Source: an uncultured Clostridia bacterium
GTDB lineage: Bacteria; Bacillota; Clostridia; UMGS1810
DNA: 64,000 nt
Direction of reading: 5' to 3'
Assembly (NCBI GenBank): GCA_934463165.1
Contig: CAKSJG010000013.1
Span: forward strand, 5,277-69,276
Shown here piece by piece: positions 51,040 through 59,917 of the stretch. Made by a program: the position numbers and the translations under genes. The number at the start of each line of letters is the position of its first letter. Position 1 is the first letter of the stretch. Below the pieces are notes generated by a model. It was not told the DNA's origin, made no database searches, and saw only the letters and a list, made by a program, of their open reading frames with translations.

Positions 51040-53670
51040 TCACTCAAATATTATCAAATAGTTTGCCGCATTTCTGTTTGCGGTAACAACAACCTTTGAG
51101 TTAACACTTGAAACATCGGAATCTACACATATGCAATCCGACATAGTTGCATTGCATACGGTTTTGCGCTTCATATCAACCTTGGCAAATTTAATTCCCG
51201 AGTTGGTAAATGTATAGCTGTTGCCGTTTGCGCTTATCTTTATCGCGTCGGAATTAATTGACGAAGCATAGCCCGACATAACCGTATATGCGGTTGCATA
51301 AGCGTTGTAATAACCTCCGCCGAGAGCTTCAAGAAGCCCCTCTTTAAAGCTGTCGCCGCGAAGCATGACCTGCCAGTCACTTATCTCGCTGCGGTTGTTT
51401 GTTCTGTAGATTATAACATCTCCGAATTTGAGATCATCTTCATTCTGAACAAGTGAGCTTTTGGTCGGTCTTGCATTGTCGGCAAAGTTTACCGTGCTTT
51501 CACTGCCGCCGAAAGAAACCGTAACCGTCTTTTTTTCATCGCCGTCGGAATCCGTTCCCACGCCTGTTGAAGTTACAACAAATGTTGAAAAAGACTCTCC
51601 CGAGCCGAGAGTTCCGTTTGCGGATGTTTTCTTTTCTATCACGAGCACCGCGCCGGCTATTCCCGTTTCGGATACGTCATAAAAATATATCGGATCTGTC
51701 GATGAGCCGTAATTCGAGCCGGAGTTAAAATAACCGCCCTTTGAAACATAGCTGTATCTGTCATCGCATTTTCCGTTTTCGTCATTTGAGATAACAAAAA
51801 TTCTGGTTTTGCTTCCGGTATGAGCCCTGTTTACAAATCTGCCGTATGCATAATACGTTGATTCGTCGATAACAACGTCAAGACTGTGTCTGCCGTCGGA
51901 GAATCCGTCGGCTTTTCCTGCGGACGGAAGATAAATCGCGTTTATTTTTCCGTCATTGTTTGCGGTGTATTTTATAAGAAGCGGACCGGCATCAATTTTG
52001 GGTGAAATATAGTCATATGCTTTTTCGGCTTTCATGGATTTATATGTATATGCTCCGTCGCCGAAATCGTCATACATCTTAACGGAAGACGCAAGGTCAA
52101 ATTCCTCTTCCTTTTCGTTTTCGGTAAAGAGCTGCAGAGAAAATACATCCTTAAATTCTTCTTTCTTTTTGCTCTCGACATATGCATATGTGCCGCCCGA
52201 GCCGCTTCCGAAATCTATGTAAAATATTCTGCCGTTTATATCGGTATAGAATATTCCGCTTTTGCCGCGCTCCAATGATGCTCCGTCTTTGATCTTCAGA
52301 TTCGGTGAGAGCTCGTATGTTTTGCCGTCAACGGTAATTTCATCTTCCTTTGACAAAGAGTCCGCCGAACCGGCGAACGAAGAATCGTATACGTCTATCA
52401 GGAAAAGCTTCTTATCGGCAGATACACGAAGAGCAATAACGCTGTCGGTTTCAATGTCCTGCGCAGAAATTTCCGTTCCGTCTTTTTTTACGCTGAATTC
52501 TATATCCGATAAGTTAATATACGGATTGCTGTCATATGTATCGGATGAAAGATATATAACATCTCTTTCGGTTGCGCCGTATGCAACAAAAAACTTGTAT
52601 TCATTGACAAAAACCGTGTCATAACCCGAATTCGACCCCGAATCGATAACAATTATCCGACCGTCGTCTATATCAAATATTGATTTGCTTTTAGCCGCGG
52701 CCTTGCCGTTGTATATTATGTTTGCTCCGGAGGAAAGGGTGATCTTCTTATCCTTTGAGCTTCCGTTTTCACTGTATGTTATTGATGAAGAATCACTGCT
52801 TACTATATCACGGGAATCGATAACAATACTTTTTGAACCCTCACTCGGAATAAAACACAAAACGGTATCGGTTTCGTCATTATAATAAAAATCAACATTA
52901 TAGCCGAGATAATCGCTTATATCCGTATCGCCGCATTTATATTCCGTGCCGTCTATATTGACATAGCCGTCTCTTGACGGAGAAGCCCCCCAGCTTATTG
53001 CCGTGTCTTCATTTTTTATTATTCTTCCCGATTCTTTCACTATGTTGTGACTGTCTAAAATCTTATTTTTTTCGTAGTCACCGTAATCGTAATATATTCC
53101 GTCCTCGCCGTATCCGTCGGAGGATTTTGCGTCGACGTCCAATGCGTTATATATAATTCTTGCAACATCGGCGCCGGTAACCGCGTCTTTTATTTCAACG
53201 CCGTCCGAAAGACCAAGCTTTGACGCAACGTATATATAGCCTACAGGGTAACCGCCCCAGCTTTCGGCTGCACGGCTGTAATTTAAAATGTTTACAAGCA
53301 TTTTATAGCACTGAACCGTGCTGAGTGTATCTTCCGGGCTGAAATATCCGTCTGATGTTCCGTTTATGATTTTCATTTCATACATCGCATTGATCTCACG
53401 GAGTGCCCAATAATCATCGGGAACATCTTTAAAATACGAATAGCTGCGTTCGCCGTGAGTGGTGATATTTAATACCTGAGCAAGAATATTGCACATCTGC
53501 GCCCTTGTGACGCTGCTCTCACGGTTAAAAACCGCGTCGCCGTAATCCGAAACGATTTTCGTACCGTTTAAGGCCTTTTGAATTTCATCATCGCTCGTCA
53601 TTGCATATACGCTTGTGTTCATCACGGCAAATGCAAGAACAGCCGAAAATAATCTTAATAATTTTTTCAT
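51040..53670 (-). CDS. Large N-terminal SLH protein with unknown beta-rich body (paralogue 2)
   Basis: This 876-residue secreted protein has a signal peptide ending near TSVYA and N-terminal SLH domains (about residues 25-185): KIINGTSDGYFSPEDTLST and GYPVGYIYVASKLGL. It then has an unrecognised body of about 650 residues, homologous to that of the protein at 26722-29445 (shared layouts such as ADTVLCF/DTVLCF, IIYNGKAAAK versus AILYNGKACPK and VFVNEYKFFV versus VSVNEYTVML). The body is rich in Ser, Asp and Tyr. It is co-transcribed with the C-terminal SLH gene (11-base gap) and starts 12 bases after a solute-binding lipoprotein gene. The ATG follows CGGAGGT. The same pair of SLH architectures occurs in glycan locus 1. 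Confidence 0.82.
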   Translation of the reverse strand: MKKLLRLFSAVLAFAVMNTSVYAMTSDDEIQKALNGTKIVSDYGDAVFNRESSVTRAQMCNILAQVLNITTHGERSYSYFKDVPDDYWALREINAMYEMKIINGTSDGYFSPEDTLSTVQCYKMLVNILNYSRAAESWGGYPVGYIYVASKLGLSDGVEIKDAVTGADVARIIYNALDVDAKSSDGYGEDGIYYDYGDYEKNKILDSHNIVKESGRIIKNEDTAISWGASPSRDGYVNIDGTEYKCGDTDISDYLGYNVDFYYNDETDTVLCFIPSEGSKSIVIDSRDIVSSDSSSITYSENGSSKDKKITLSSGANIIYNGKAAAKSKSIFDIDDGRIIVIDSGSNSGYDTVFVNEYKFFVAYGATERDVIYLSSDTYDSNPYINLSDIEFSVKKDGTEISAQDIETDSVIALRVSADKKLFLIDVYDSSFAGSADSLSKEDEITVDGKTYELSPNLKIKDGASLERGKSGIFYTDINGRIFYIDFGSGSGGTYAYVESKKKEEFKDVFSLQLFTENEKEEEFDLASSVKMYDDFGDGAYTYKSMKAEKAYDYISPKIDAGPLLIKYTANNDGKINAIYLPSAGKADGFSDGRHSLDVVIDESTYYAYGRFVNRAHTGSKTRIFVISNDENGKCDDRYSYVSKGGYFNSGSNYGSSTDPIYFYDVSETGIAGAVLVIEKKTSANGTLGSGESFSTFVVTSTGVGTDSDGDEKKTVTVSFGGSESTVNFADNARPTKSSLVQNEDDLKFGDVIIYRTNNRSEISDWQVMLRGDSFKEGLLEALGGGYYNAYATAYTVMSGYASSINSDAIKISANGNSYTFTNSGIKFAKVDMKRKTVCNATMSDCICVDSDVSSVNSKVVVTANRNAANYLIIFE

Positions 53671-53682
53671 ATCTGACCTCCG

Positions 53683-55242
53683 TTATTTACTTATATTTTT
53701 GTATCTGTTATAAGCGTTGTTATAAATTTTCTCCATATTGTCCACCCCGGCGGCATGCAGAGCCGTTATGTATGAATCCCACGTTGAATCAACGTCTTCC
53801 TCTCCCATTATCCACTTATGCTGCATATCATAAACAAGTTCGTTGACCTTGTTGTAATATTCATCGTATATCTCCTGTTCGCTTTCGGTGAAGCTTATAT
53901 TCAGAAGCTCATTGCCGGAAATTATATTTTCATACATTTCATAACCTTTAAGAGATATATCGTTCATACCCGCTTTTTCGGCATCCATAATACCGATTGT
54001 GCCTATTTCGGTAAATCCGATCGATCTTCTGTAATTCGGCAGACCCGATGCAAAGCTTAATGCTTCTTTGCTCCATTTTATTTTGCCGTTTTCGCCTACG
54101 GTGTAGCTTATGCCCTCAACGCCGTAAGCCATAAGCCTGCAGCCCTCGTCGCTCATCCAAAAATCCAGATAGCGAACCGCGTCTATGATATCGTCCTTGC
54201 TGCAGTCCTTTGATATTCCCCATGCCTTATCATGAAGAATACCGCGCGTTTCGCTCCATTTAACATTGCCGTTTATATCCTTCGGCGGGAGCATCGGCTC
54301 AAAATCAAGACCGGGAACAATGTCCGCATATGTATCGTTGAATTTACCCGTAGATGAAAACCAGTCTGCCGTGCAGCCTCCGGTGTTATTTGAAAGAAGC
54401 TGTTCTCTCGCTTTTCCGCGTGTAAAAATCTCTTTATCGATCAGCCCCTCCGCATACCACACGGAAAGCTCTTTCATTGCACTGCGGTATTCATCGCTCA
54501 TGGCGCCGTGTATCACGCCCGAACCTCTTATTGTATATTTTTCGGTTGTATCAAACAAATAAAGCAGATCGTTTAATGTTTTGTTTCTCGTGAAATACGG
54601 AACCTCATCCGTGAGTCCGTTTCCGTTCGGATCCATCGTTCTGAATGCATAAAGCACATCGTGAAACTCCGAGATATTTTCGGGGTATGACAGACCGAGC
54701 TTATCAAGCCAATCTTTTCTTATGAAAAATCCCGTTGACGGAGTATACGGTTTATCAAGGTCCGTTACGGTCCCGGGGATAAAATATATGTGCCCGTCTT
54801 CAAGCGTTGCCATGCTTTTTGCCGTCGGGCAGCTTTTGAAAAACTTTTTTATGTTCGGCGCGTATTTGTCTATATATTCATCAAGAGGTAAAAGCGAACC
54901 CGAACCGGCTATTGATTTAAGCTTCATGTAATTGCTGTGAATAATATCGGGAAGCTTTTTCCCTATACGCATCATGGCAAATGAAGCACCGTCATCGGAT
55001 TCTGCGCTCGACACCGTGTTTTCAAGGCGTATTCCCGTTTTCTTTTCTGCTTCTTTCCATATCGGCAGGTCGGGATCATACGGTGTATCGGATGCTATCA
55101 TATAAAGAGAAAGGCACTTTAATTCTTTTGCCGATGCGCTTCTTTTTTCGGTGCAGCCTCCGAGCCCCAGACACATGCACACTGAAAGTGCAAGCGCGGC
55201 AGGTCTTAAAAAATATTCTTTTTTTATTTTAAATGTTTTCAT
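53683..55242 (-). CDS. ABC-transporter extracellular solute-binding lipoprotein (LplA type)
   Basis: This 519-residue lipoprotein has a signal peptide with lipobox LGLGGC. It belongs to the same solute-binding family as the protein at 43472. Recognisable layouts are MRIGKKLPDIIHSNYMKL, GFFIRKDWLDKLGLSYPENI and YLDFWMSDEGCRLMAYGVEG. It is the first gene of glycan locus 2 and is transcribed divergently from the YesN-type regulator, the usual arrangement for LplABC-type sugar importers. However, no LplB/LplC permease genes follow; the next gene is a large SLH protein. The ATG at 55242 follows CGGAGGG; the reading frame continues 15 codons upstream without a ribosome binding site. Substrate probably an oligosaccharide released by the locus lyase. 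Confidence 0.88.
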   Translation of the reverse strand: MKTFKIKKEYFLRPAALALSVCMCLGLGGCTEKRSASAKELKCLSLYMIASDTPYDPDLPIWKEAEKKTGIRLENTVSSAESDDGASFAMMRIGKKLPDIIHSNYMKLKSIAGSGSLLPLDEYIDKYAPNIKKFFKSCPTAKSMATLEDGHIYFIPGTVTDLDKPYTPSTGFFIRKDWLDKLGLSYPENISEFHDVLYAFRTMDPNGNGLTDEVPYFTRNKTLNDLLYLFDTTEKYTIRGSGVIHGAMSDEYRSAMKELSVWYAEGLIDKEIFTRGKAREQLLSNNTGGCTADWFSSTGKFNDTYADIVPGLDFEPMLPPKDINGNVKWSETRGILHDKAWGISKDCSKDDIIDAVRYLDFWMSDEGCRLMAYGVEGISYTVGENGKIKWSKEALSFASGLPNYRRSIGFTEIGTIGIMDAEKAGMNDISLKGYEMYENIISGNELLNISFTESEQEIYDEYYNKVNELVYDMQHKWIMGEEDVDSTWDSYITALHAAGVDNMEKIYNNAYNRYKNISK

Positions 55243-55356
55243 GGCAGCCCTCCGTAAAAGAAACAGTTGTAATGATCTTCGGGGCACACCGTAAGGCTAA
55301 ACCCCTATCTTATACATCTATTTAACCACATTATTGCCGCAAAATCAACTCGCAAA

Positions 55357-55387
55357 ATTTGTCATTTGACATTCATTATTTGCCATT
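55357..55387 (+). promoter_or_regulatory. Possible AraC-type operator: two direct repeats 21 bases apart
   Basis: ATTTGTCATT (55357-55366) and ATTTGCCATT (55378-55387) are direct repeats with a 21-base period. They lie between the YesN-type regulator gene and the first solute-binding protein gene. A 21-base period is what a two-HTH AraC dimer would read. No binding data exist. Confidence 0.45.
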
Positions 55388-55411
55388 GGGAGTTTATTGC
55401 TCTTTTTACGA

Positions 55412-55440
55412 TTGACAGATTTCTTTTTATGGGATAAAAT
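55412..55440 (+). promoter_or_regulatory. Promoter of the YesN-type regulator gene
   Basis: TTGACA (55412-55417) and TAAAAT (55435-55440) are separated by 17 bases. A second AT-rich box TATAAT follows at 55442. Confidence 0.7.
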
Positions 55441-55484
55441 ATATAATAGATGATTTATATATGATACCAATCGGAGGCAAAGTG

Positions 55485-57677
55485 ATGAAATATCAGAAAA
55501 TGCTTACAAAAAATATTACAAAGCTATATATCGTATATATTATAATTTTTTCTGTTATAGCATATGCAATGTGTGTAATTTCGGCATCAAGAGATTACAG
55601 ACACAGCGCAGAGACAAGCGTCAACATGGTTAACTCAAATATGCAAAAGGCAATGGTTTTTGCGTCAAATGCAACGAGCAACATCAAAAATTTTTCTGCC
55701 GCAAAAAAATATGTATATGCCGATGACAATGACATTTACCGCTATGCCGATGAGGCAACGCAGTTTTTAAACAATACCGCATCATCAAAGGTTGATTCTC
55801 TCATACTTTTTGGGATATCAAACTATATAAGCGGAAAAATATGCACATCGACAAAAGATACATTCGACATTGATTTTTTTATGAAAACTTATGATATTGA
55901 CAAGGAAGAACTTTTGGGCACCCTTAATGACTACATCGACGGAATCAACAAAAACCCGATAACCGTGCTAAAAAAAAGCGGAAAGAAAAAAGATATTTTG
56001 GTGCTTGTGTGCAGCTTATCGATAGACGGAAACCCCGTGCCCGTGTTTTTTCTTTATGACATAAACCATATTATAGACTCTCGTCTTATAAGCTCAAAAC
56101 ACAGCGCCGTAAAGCTTGAATTTGACGACCGGACAATGTTTTGCAAGGCTAACTTCAATATTAACGGAAACGACAGTCTGAGCGGATTGAAAACCGTATA
56201 CAGCTCAAGCCTTACACAGGGCTTTTATAAAACGAAGTGTTCTTATCTGACAAGTTATTCGGCATATTTTCTGCAGGCAAACTCATTTTTACTGATATTT
56301 GTTCTCGCTCTTGTCACAATAATTTTTCTGACAAGATATATGTCGATTCACACCGTAAAGCTGACATATGAGCCTATCAGAAATACACTTTCAAAGCTTT
56401 CGTTCGGTGATGAAGCAAATGACGAATTTGAAATAATTACCGGTAAATTTGACGACCTTACCAAAAGAAACCAGGCTCTTTCGCAAATGGTCAAAAATAA
56501 CCGCATATCCCTTGCGGATCAGTTTTTTATGAAAATACTCACAAATACCATATCACACAGCGAAATTCAAAGCGGCATCAGTCATTTCGGCATGGAAGAC
56601 GTCAGATTTCCTCTTACGGCATGTGTTATAACCGTCAAAAATTTTGACGAGCTTTCCAAAATGTACGATACCGACGGATTATATGAAATGCATTCCGCCG
56701 TAAAGCAATTTTTAAACGATCAGCTGTCAAAACTGCCGTTTTTTAAAATATCGGATATAGATTTGCAGTCGTATGTTCTTGTAATTCCGTTTAACGGATA
56801 TGAAAACATCAGACAGCTGCTTATAAAGCTTCTTCTTAAAATAGAAACATTTTTTGATATTGACCTTGCGGCGTCCGTCGGCAAATATGCAAACGGCTTC
56901 GGCGAGCTTTCGGCATCGTATTTATCGGCGGTATCGCTAAGAAACAACATAATATTTACGTCAATGCAAGCAATGGTGCTTTTGCCGGACGATAAGGATG
57001 CAAATTCATCATATATTTTCTTTACTCCCGAACAGGAAAATGCCGTTATAAATGCAATGCTTTCGTGTAATCCCGATGAAGCCTGCAAAAAGCTTGACAC
57101 TCTTATCGACAACTATATGTCGGGAGGGATAATCACCATAGAGCAGCATGCGCAGCTTGTCATTGTAATTTACGCGGTTATACAAAAAATACTCTCCGCG
57201 CTTTCAAAAACGGAAAAAGATGTGTTCCCTCCGGATTACAGTGTATATCTTGAGCTGAAGCAGAGCACTGCCGCAGATATGATGAAAAACAACGTACGGC
57301 TGATACTTGAAGCAATTACCGGAGAAATTAAAAAGTCATATCAAAATGTATCGGACAGGTTAAAACAGTCTATGATAAGCTATATACATGACAATTATGC
57401 GGACTGCTCCATATCTCTTACAACGCTGTCGCTGAGTTTAAACATTTCTCAATATTATGCAAGCAGACAGTTTAAACAGCTTATCGGAGAAAATTTTAAA
57501 GATTATCTCACATCATTTCGTATGAATAAGGCAATTGAGCTGCTTAGAAACAATCCCGATATGAAAATAAAAGATATTGCCGAAACGGTCGGATACGCAA
57601 ACGCGGCATCATTTTCAAGGGCATTTGCAAAGCAGTTCGGTATGATTCCGAATGAATATATAAAAAATATGAAATAA
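55485..57677 (+). CDS. Membrane-anchored AraC-family regulator (YesN-like)
   Basis: This 730-residue regulator has a first membrane helix at about residues 10-32 (LYIVYIIIFSVIAYAMCVIS). An extracytoplasmic sensor region follows (about 33-270), then a second helix (about 273-295, SFLLIFVLALVTIIFL) and a cytoplasmic linker. The C-terminal AraC domain has two helix-turn-helix motifs: SISLTTLSLSLNISQYYASR and KIKDIAETVGYANAASFSRA. Such proteins sense sugars outside the membrane or through partner binding proteins and activate the adjacent transport/lyase genes. It is divergent from the first solute-binding lipoprotein gene. The ATG at 55485 follows GGAGG; a GTG directly before it and an earlier ATG lie closer to or inside the site. 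Confidence 0.9.
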   Translation: MKYQKMLTKNITKLYIVYIIIFSVIAYAMCVISASRDYRHSAETSVNMVNSNMQKAMVFASNATSNIKNFSAAKKYVYADDNDIYRYADEATQFLNNTASSKVDSLILFGISNYISGKICTSTKDTFDIDFFMKTYDIDKEELLGTLNDYIDGINKNPITVLKKSGKKKDILVLVCSLSIDGNPVPVFFLYDINHIIDSRLISSKHSAVKLEFDDRTMFCKANFNINGNDSLSGLKTVYSSSLTQGFYKTKCSYLTSYSAYFLQANSFLLIFVLALVTIIFLTRYMSIHTVKLTYEPIRNTLSKLSFGDEANDEFEIITGKFDDLTKRNQALSQMVKNNRISLADQFFMKILTNTISHSEIQSGISHFGMEDVRFPLTACVITVKNFDELSKMYDTDGLYEMHSAVKQFLNDQLSKLPFFKISDIDLQSYVLVIPFNGYENIRQLLIKLLLKIETFFDIDLAASVGKYANGFGELSASYLSAVSLRNNIIFTSMQAMVLLPDDKDANSSYIFFTPEQENAVINAMLSCNPDEACKKLDTLIDNYMSGGIITIEQHAQLVIVIYAVIQKILSALSKTEKDVFPPDYSVYLELKQSTAADMMKNNVRLILEAITGEIKKSYQNVSDRLKQSMISYIHDNYADCSISLTTLSLSLNISQYYASRQFKQLIGENFKDYLTSFRMNKAIELLRNNPDMKIKDIAETVGYANAASFSRAFAKQFGMIPNEYIKNMK

Positions 57678-57682
57678 AAACA

Positions 57683-57728
57683 GATCACCCGAAGAGCACT
57701 TACACAGCGCCCCTCGGGTGATTTGTTT
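57683..57728. terminator. Bidirectional terminator between the regulator and the GH42 gene
   Basis: ATCACCCGA pairs with TCGGGTGAT around a 22-base loop. A T-rich tract follows on the plus strand, and CTGTTTTTATTT follows on the minus strand. Confidence 0.7.
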
Positions 57729-57735
57729 GTATCTG

Positions 57736-59763
57736 TTATTTTATTTTTAAAACTCTGTAAGATATCGGAGGGAGTGAAATCAAGCCGCAAACAGACTCCG
57801 AATTGAACATATCCTCGGCGCTAAAGTCAATTTCGATGTTCTTTTCTTCATCGTTGTTATTGAAAATAAAGCAGTATTTTTCGGCTTCGTTTTCTCTTAC
57901 CACGATTTCAATTCCGTATTCTTTATGAATCGGAAGCCTTTTTACATCGGCATTTTCCGCAATGGTCGAGATTATATCTTCAAATGCTTTATCATTGCAA
58001 TCCGTTCCGATATAATATGCATATCCTCTGCCGAATTCATTTTTGCTTATGCAGCATTCTCCGCTTTTATATCCCGACGATATCATGCCGACAGCTTCGG
58101 CTGTGTTTGTTTCAAGAGTTTCAAGCCATATTTTTGCATCGGATTCATGACCGCTTATTTCAAATTTAAATCCGTTATTTTCGGTAAGCATATCAACCTC
58201 GCCGACATTCATGCCGAAAAGATCCGTAAGACCGTAAGGCATGAAAGCCGTCTCGGCATTGGCATTGTCATTTTTTGACGAAGTTAAAAACGTTGCGGCA
58301 ACGCATCCGCCTCCGCGCACATAACGCCTGATTTTTTCGCGAAGCTTACTGCTCATTATTGCACAGCATGGCAAAACAATCATTTTGTATTTGCCAAAAT
58401 CCGAATTTTCAAAAATTACGTCTGCCTCTATATCCGAATTTTTAAGAGCTGAATATGTCTTTAGAATATACGGATTATATCCGAATTCGTCATGTATCGG
58501 TTTTGCCTGCATGCTCCATAATGAATCGTAGCTGTACAGTATTGCCGTATCCGCTTTGACAAACGTGTTTTCAATGATATGCTCCAGAGACCTCATATCG
58601 CTGCCTGTGCGTTTGAATTCGTAAAAACGTCTGCGTTTTTTCCTGTCGGCATCTATAAGAGCGGAACCGAGCTGCTCATACCCCCACTTAAAAACATGAA
58701 ATTTAAATGCCGTGATAAGCTCCGCACCGCAAGCATATGCATGCATAATATTATTTGCATATGTACCCGGTTTACCCTGCTCGATACCGTGGTATGCCCA
58801 GTTGCCTTGCCCGCCGCCGGCATATGTTTCCATAACCCAAAACGGTTTGTTTTTTACTCCTCTTGAAAACGCGTGATGAAATGCGCTTTCATCCTTGTTG
58901 GCAAAGTTCAGCACAGGGTAATAGTCAGACGCATAAACATCCGCATTTTTAAACATATCCTCATAATTTGCGGCACCGGGTTTAATACACGTTGCATTTG
59001 TCATAACGGGTTTATCGGTATATTTTTTTATAATCCGATTCTGCATTTCAAAAAATTCAACCATGGTATCGCTGCAAAAGCGTGCATAATCAAGACGAAG
59101 CGACGGATTATCGACACCGAGATAATATTCACGGTCCAATGGATTTTTGCCCCAATATGTGACCGGAGGAATGATCTGATTAAAGGAGGCGTATCTCTGA
59201 CCCCAAAAAAGAGTTCCCCATGAGCTGTTGAGTACATCGATATCCGAATACTTATTTTTTGCCCATGTCCGGAACTTCTTTTTGCAGGTATCGCAAAAGC
59301 AGCGTTCGTTGCGCTCCTGCCCTATTTCGTTGTCTGCCTGAAATCCGAGAACGTATTCATTATCCGCATATCGCTCTGCAATCTTACCGACAATTTTTTC
59401 GCATGCGTCAAGATATTTCGGGTTATTAAGGCAGGCATAGTGTCTGCCGCCGTATTTTCTTGAAGAACCGTCGGCATTGTAAAAATAAATTTCGGGATAG
59501 TTTTCTCCGAGCCACAGCGGCGGTGCAACGGTCGGTGTGCATATTATGCTTTTTATTCCGGCACTGCCGAGTTTATTTACAATCTTATCAAGCCAATCAA
59601 ATTCATAAACTCCCTCTTCGGATTCAATAAGGCACCATGTAAACTCCGCAATCCGCACGACATCCATATTCATTTCCTTAAGCATGTCTATATCTTCCGA
59701 TATCATTTTATCCGCTTCAGAGAGTTTATAATATTCGGGGTAATAACACATTCCAAAATTCAT
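57736..59763 (-). CDS. GH42 beta-galactosidase
   Basis: This 675-residue glycoside hydrolase of family 42 starts MNFGMCYYPEYYKLSEA. It has an (alpha/beta)8 barrel (about residues 1-385) with the acid/base Glu in FQADNEIG (near 143) and the nucleophile Glu in WVMETYAGG. The zinc-type Cys cluster of the family is present (RCFCDTCKKK). A beta-galactosidase trimerisation domain follows (about 395-590) and a small C-terminal beta domain. There is no signal peptide, so it acts in the cytoplasm on imported beta-galactosides. The ATG at 59763 follows CAGGAGG; the longer frame has no site. It is transcribed alone, apart from the glycan loci but next to them. It could process galactan side chains or galactose-containing oligosaccharides. 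Confidence 0.93.
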   Translation of the reverse strand: MNFGMCYYPEYYKLSEADKMISEDIDMLKEMNMDVVRIAEFTWCLIESEEGVYEFDWLDKIVNKLGSAGIKSIICTPTVAPPLWLGENYPEIYFYNADGSSRKYGGRHYACLNNPKYLDACEKIVGKIAERYADNEYVLGFQADNEIGQERNERCFCDTCKKKFRTWAKNKYSDIDVLNSSWGTLFWGQRYASFNQIIPPVTYWGKNPLDREYYLGVDNPSLRLDYARFCSDTMVEFFEMQNRIIKKYTDKPVMTNATCIKPGAANYEDMFKNADVYASDYYPVLNFANKDESAFHHAFSRGVKNKPFWVMETYAGGGQGNWAYHGIEQGKPGTYANNIMHAYACGAELITAFKFHVFKWGYEQLGSALIDADRKKRRRFYEFKRTGSDMRSLEHIIENTFVKADTAILYSYDSLWSMQAKPIHDEFGYNPYILKTYSALKNSDIEADVIFENSDFGKYKMIVLPCCAIMSSKLREKIRRYVRGGGCVAATFLTSSKNDNANAETAFMPYGLTDLFGMNVGEVDMLTENNGFKFEISGHESDAKIWLETLETNTAEAVGMISSGYKSGECCISKNEFGRGYAYYIGTDCNDKAFEDIISTIAENADVKRLPIHKEYGIEIVVRENEAEKYCFIFNNNDEEKNIEIDFSAEDMFNSESVCGLISLPPISYRVLKIK

Positions 59764-59852
59764 CGTATTTCCTCCTGATATCACATGAAAAATTTTTTCA
59801 AAATACCGTTTCATTATACACCATTAAAAATAATCAGTCAATAACAAATTCC

Positions 59853-59903
59853 GAAAAAAAGCACACAAGGCAGATAAAATTAGTCTGCGCTTGTATGCTT
59901 TTT
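59853..59903 (-). terminator. Terminator of the SGNTGE-repeat SLH gene
   Basis: On the minus strand AAGCATACAAGCGCAGA pairs with TCTGCCTTGTGTGCTT, with two mismatches. It is followed by a T run. Confidence 0.75.
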
Positions 59904-59917
59904 GAACGTCTGTATTA

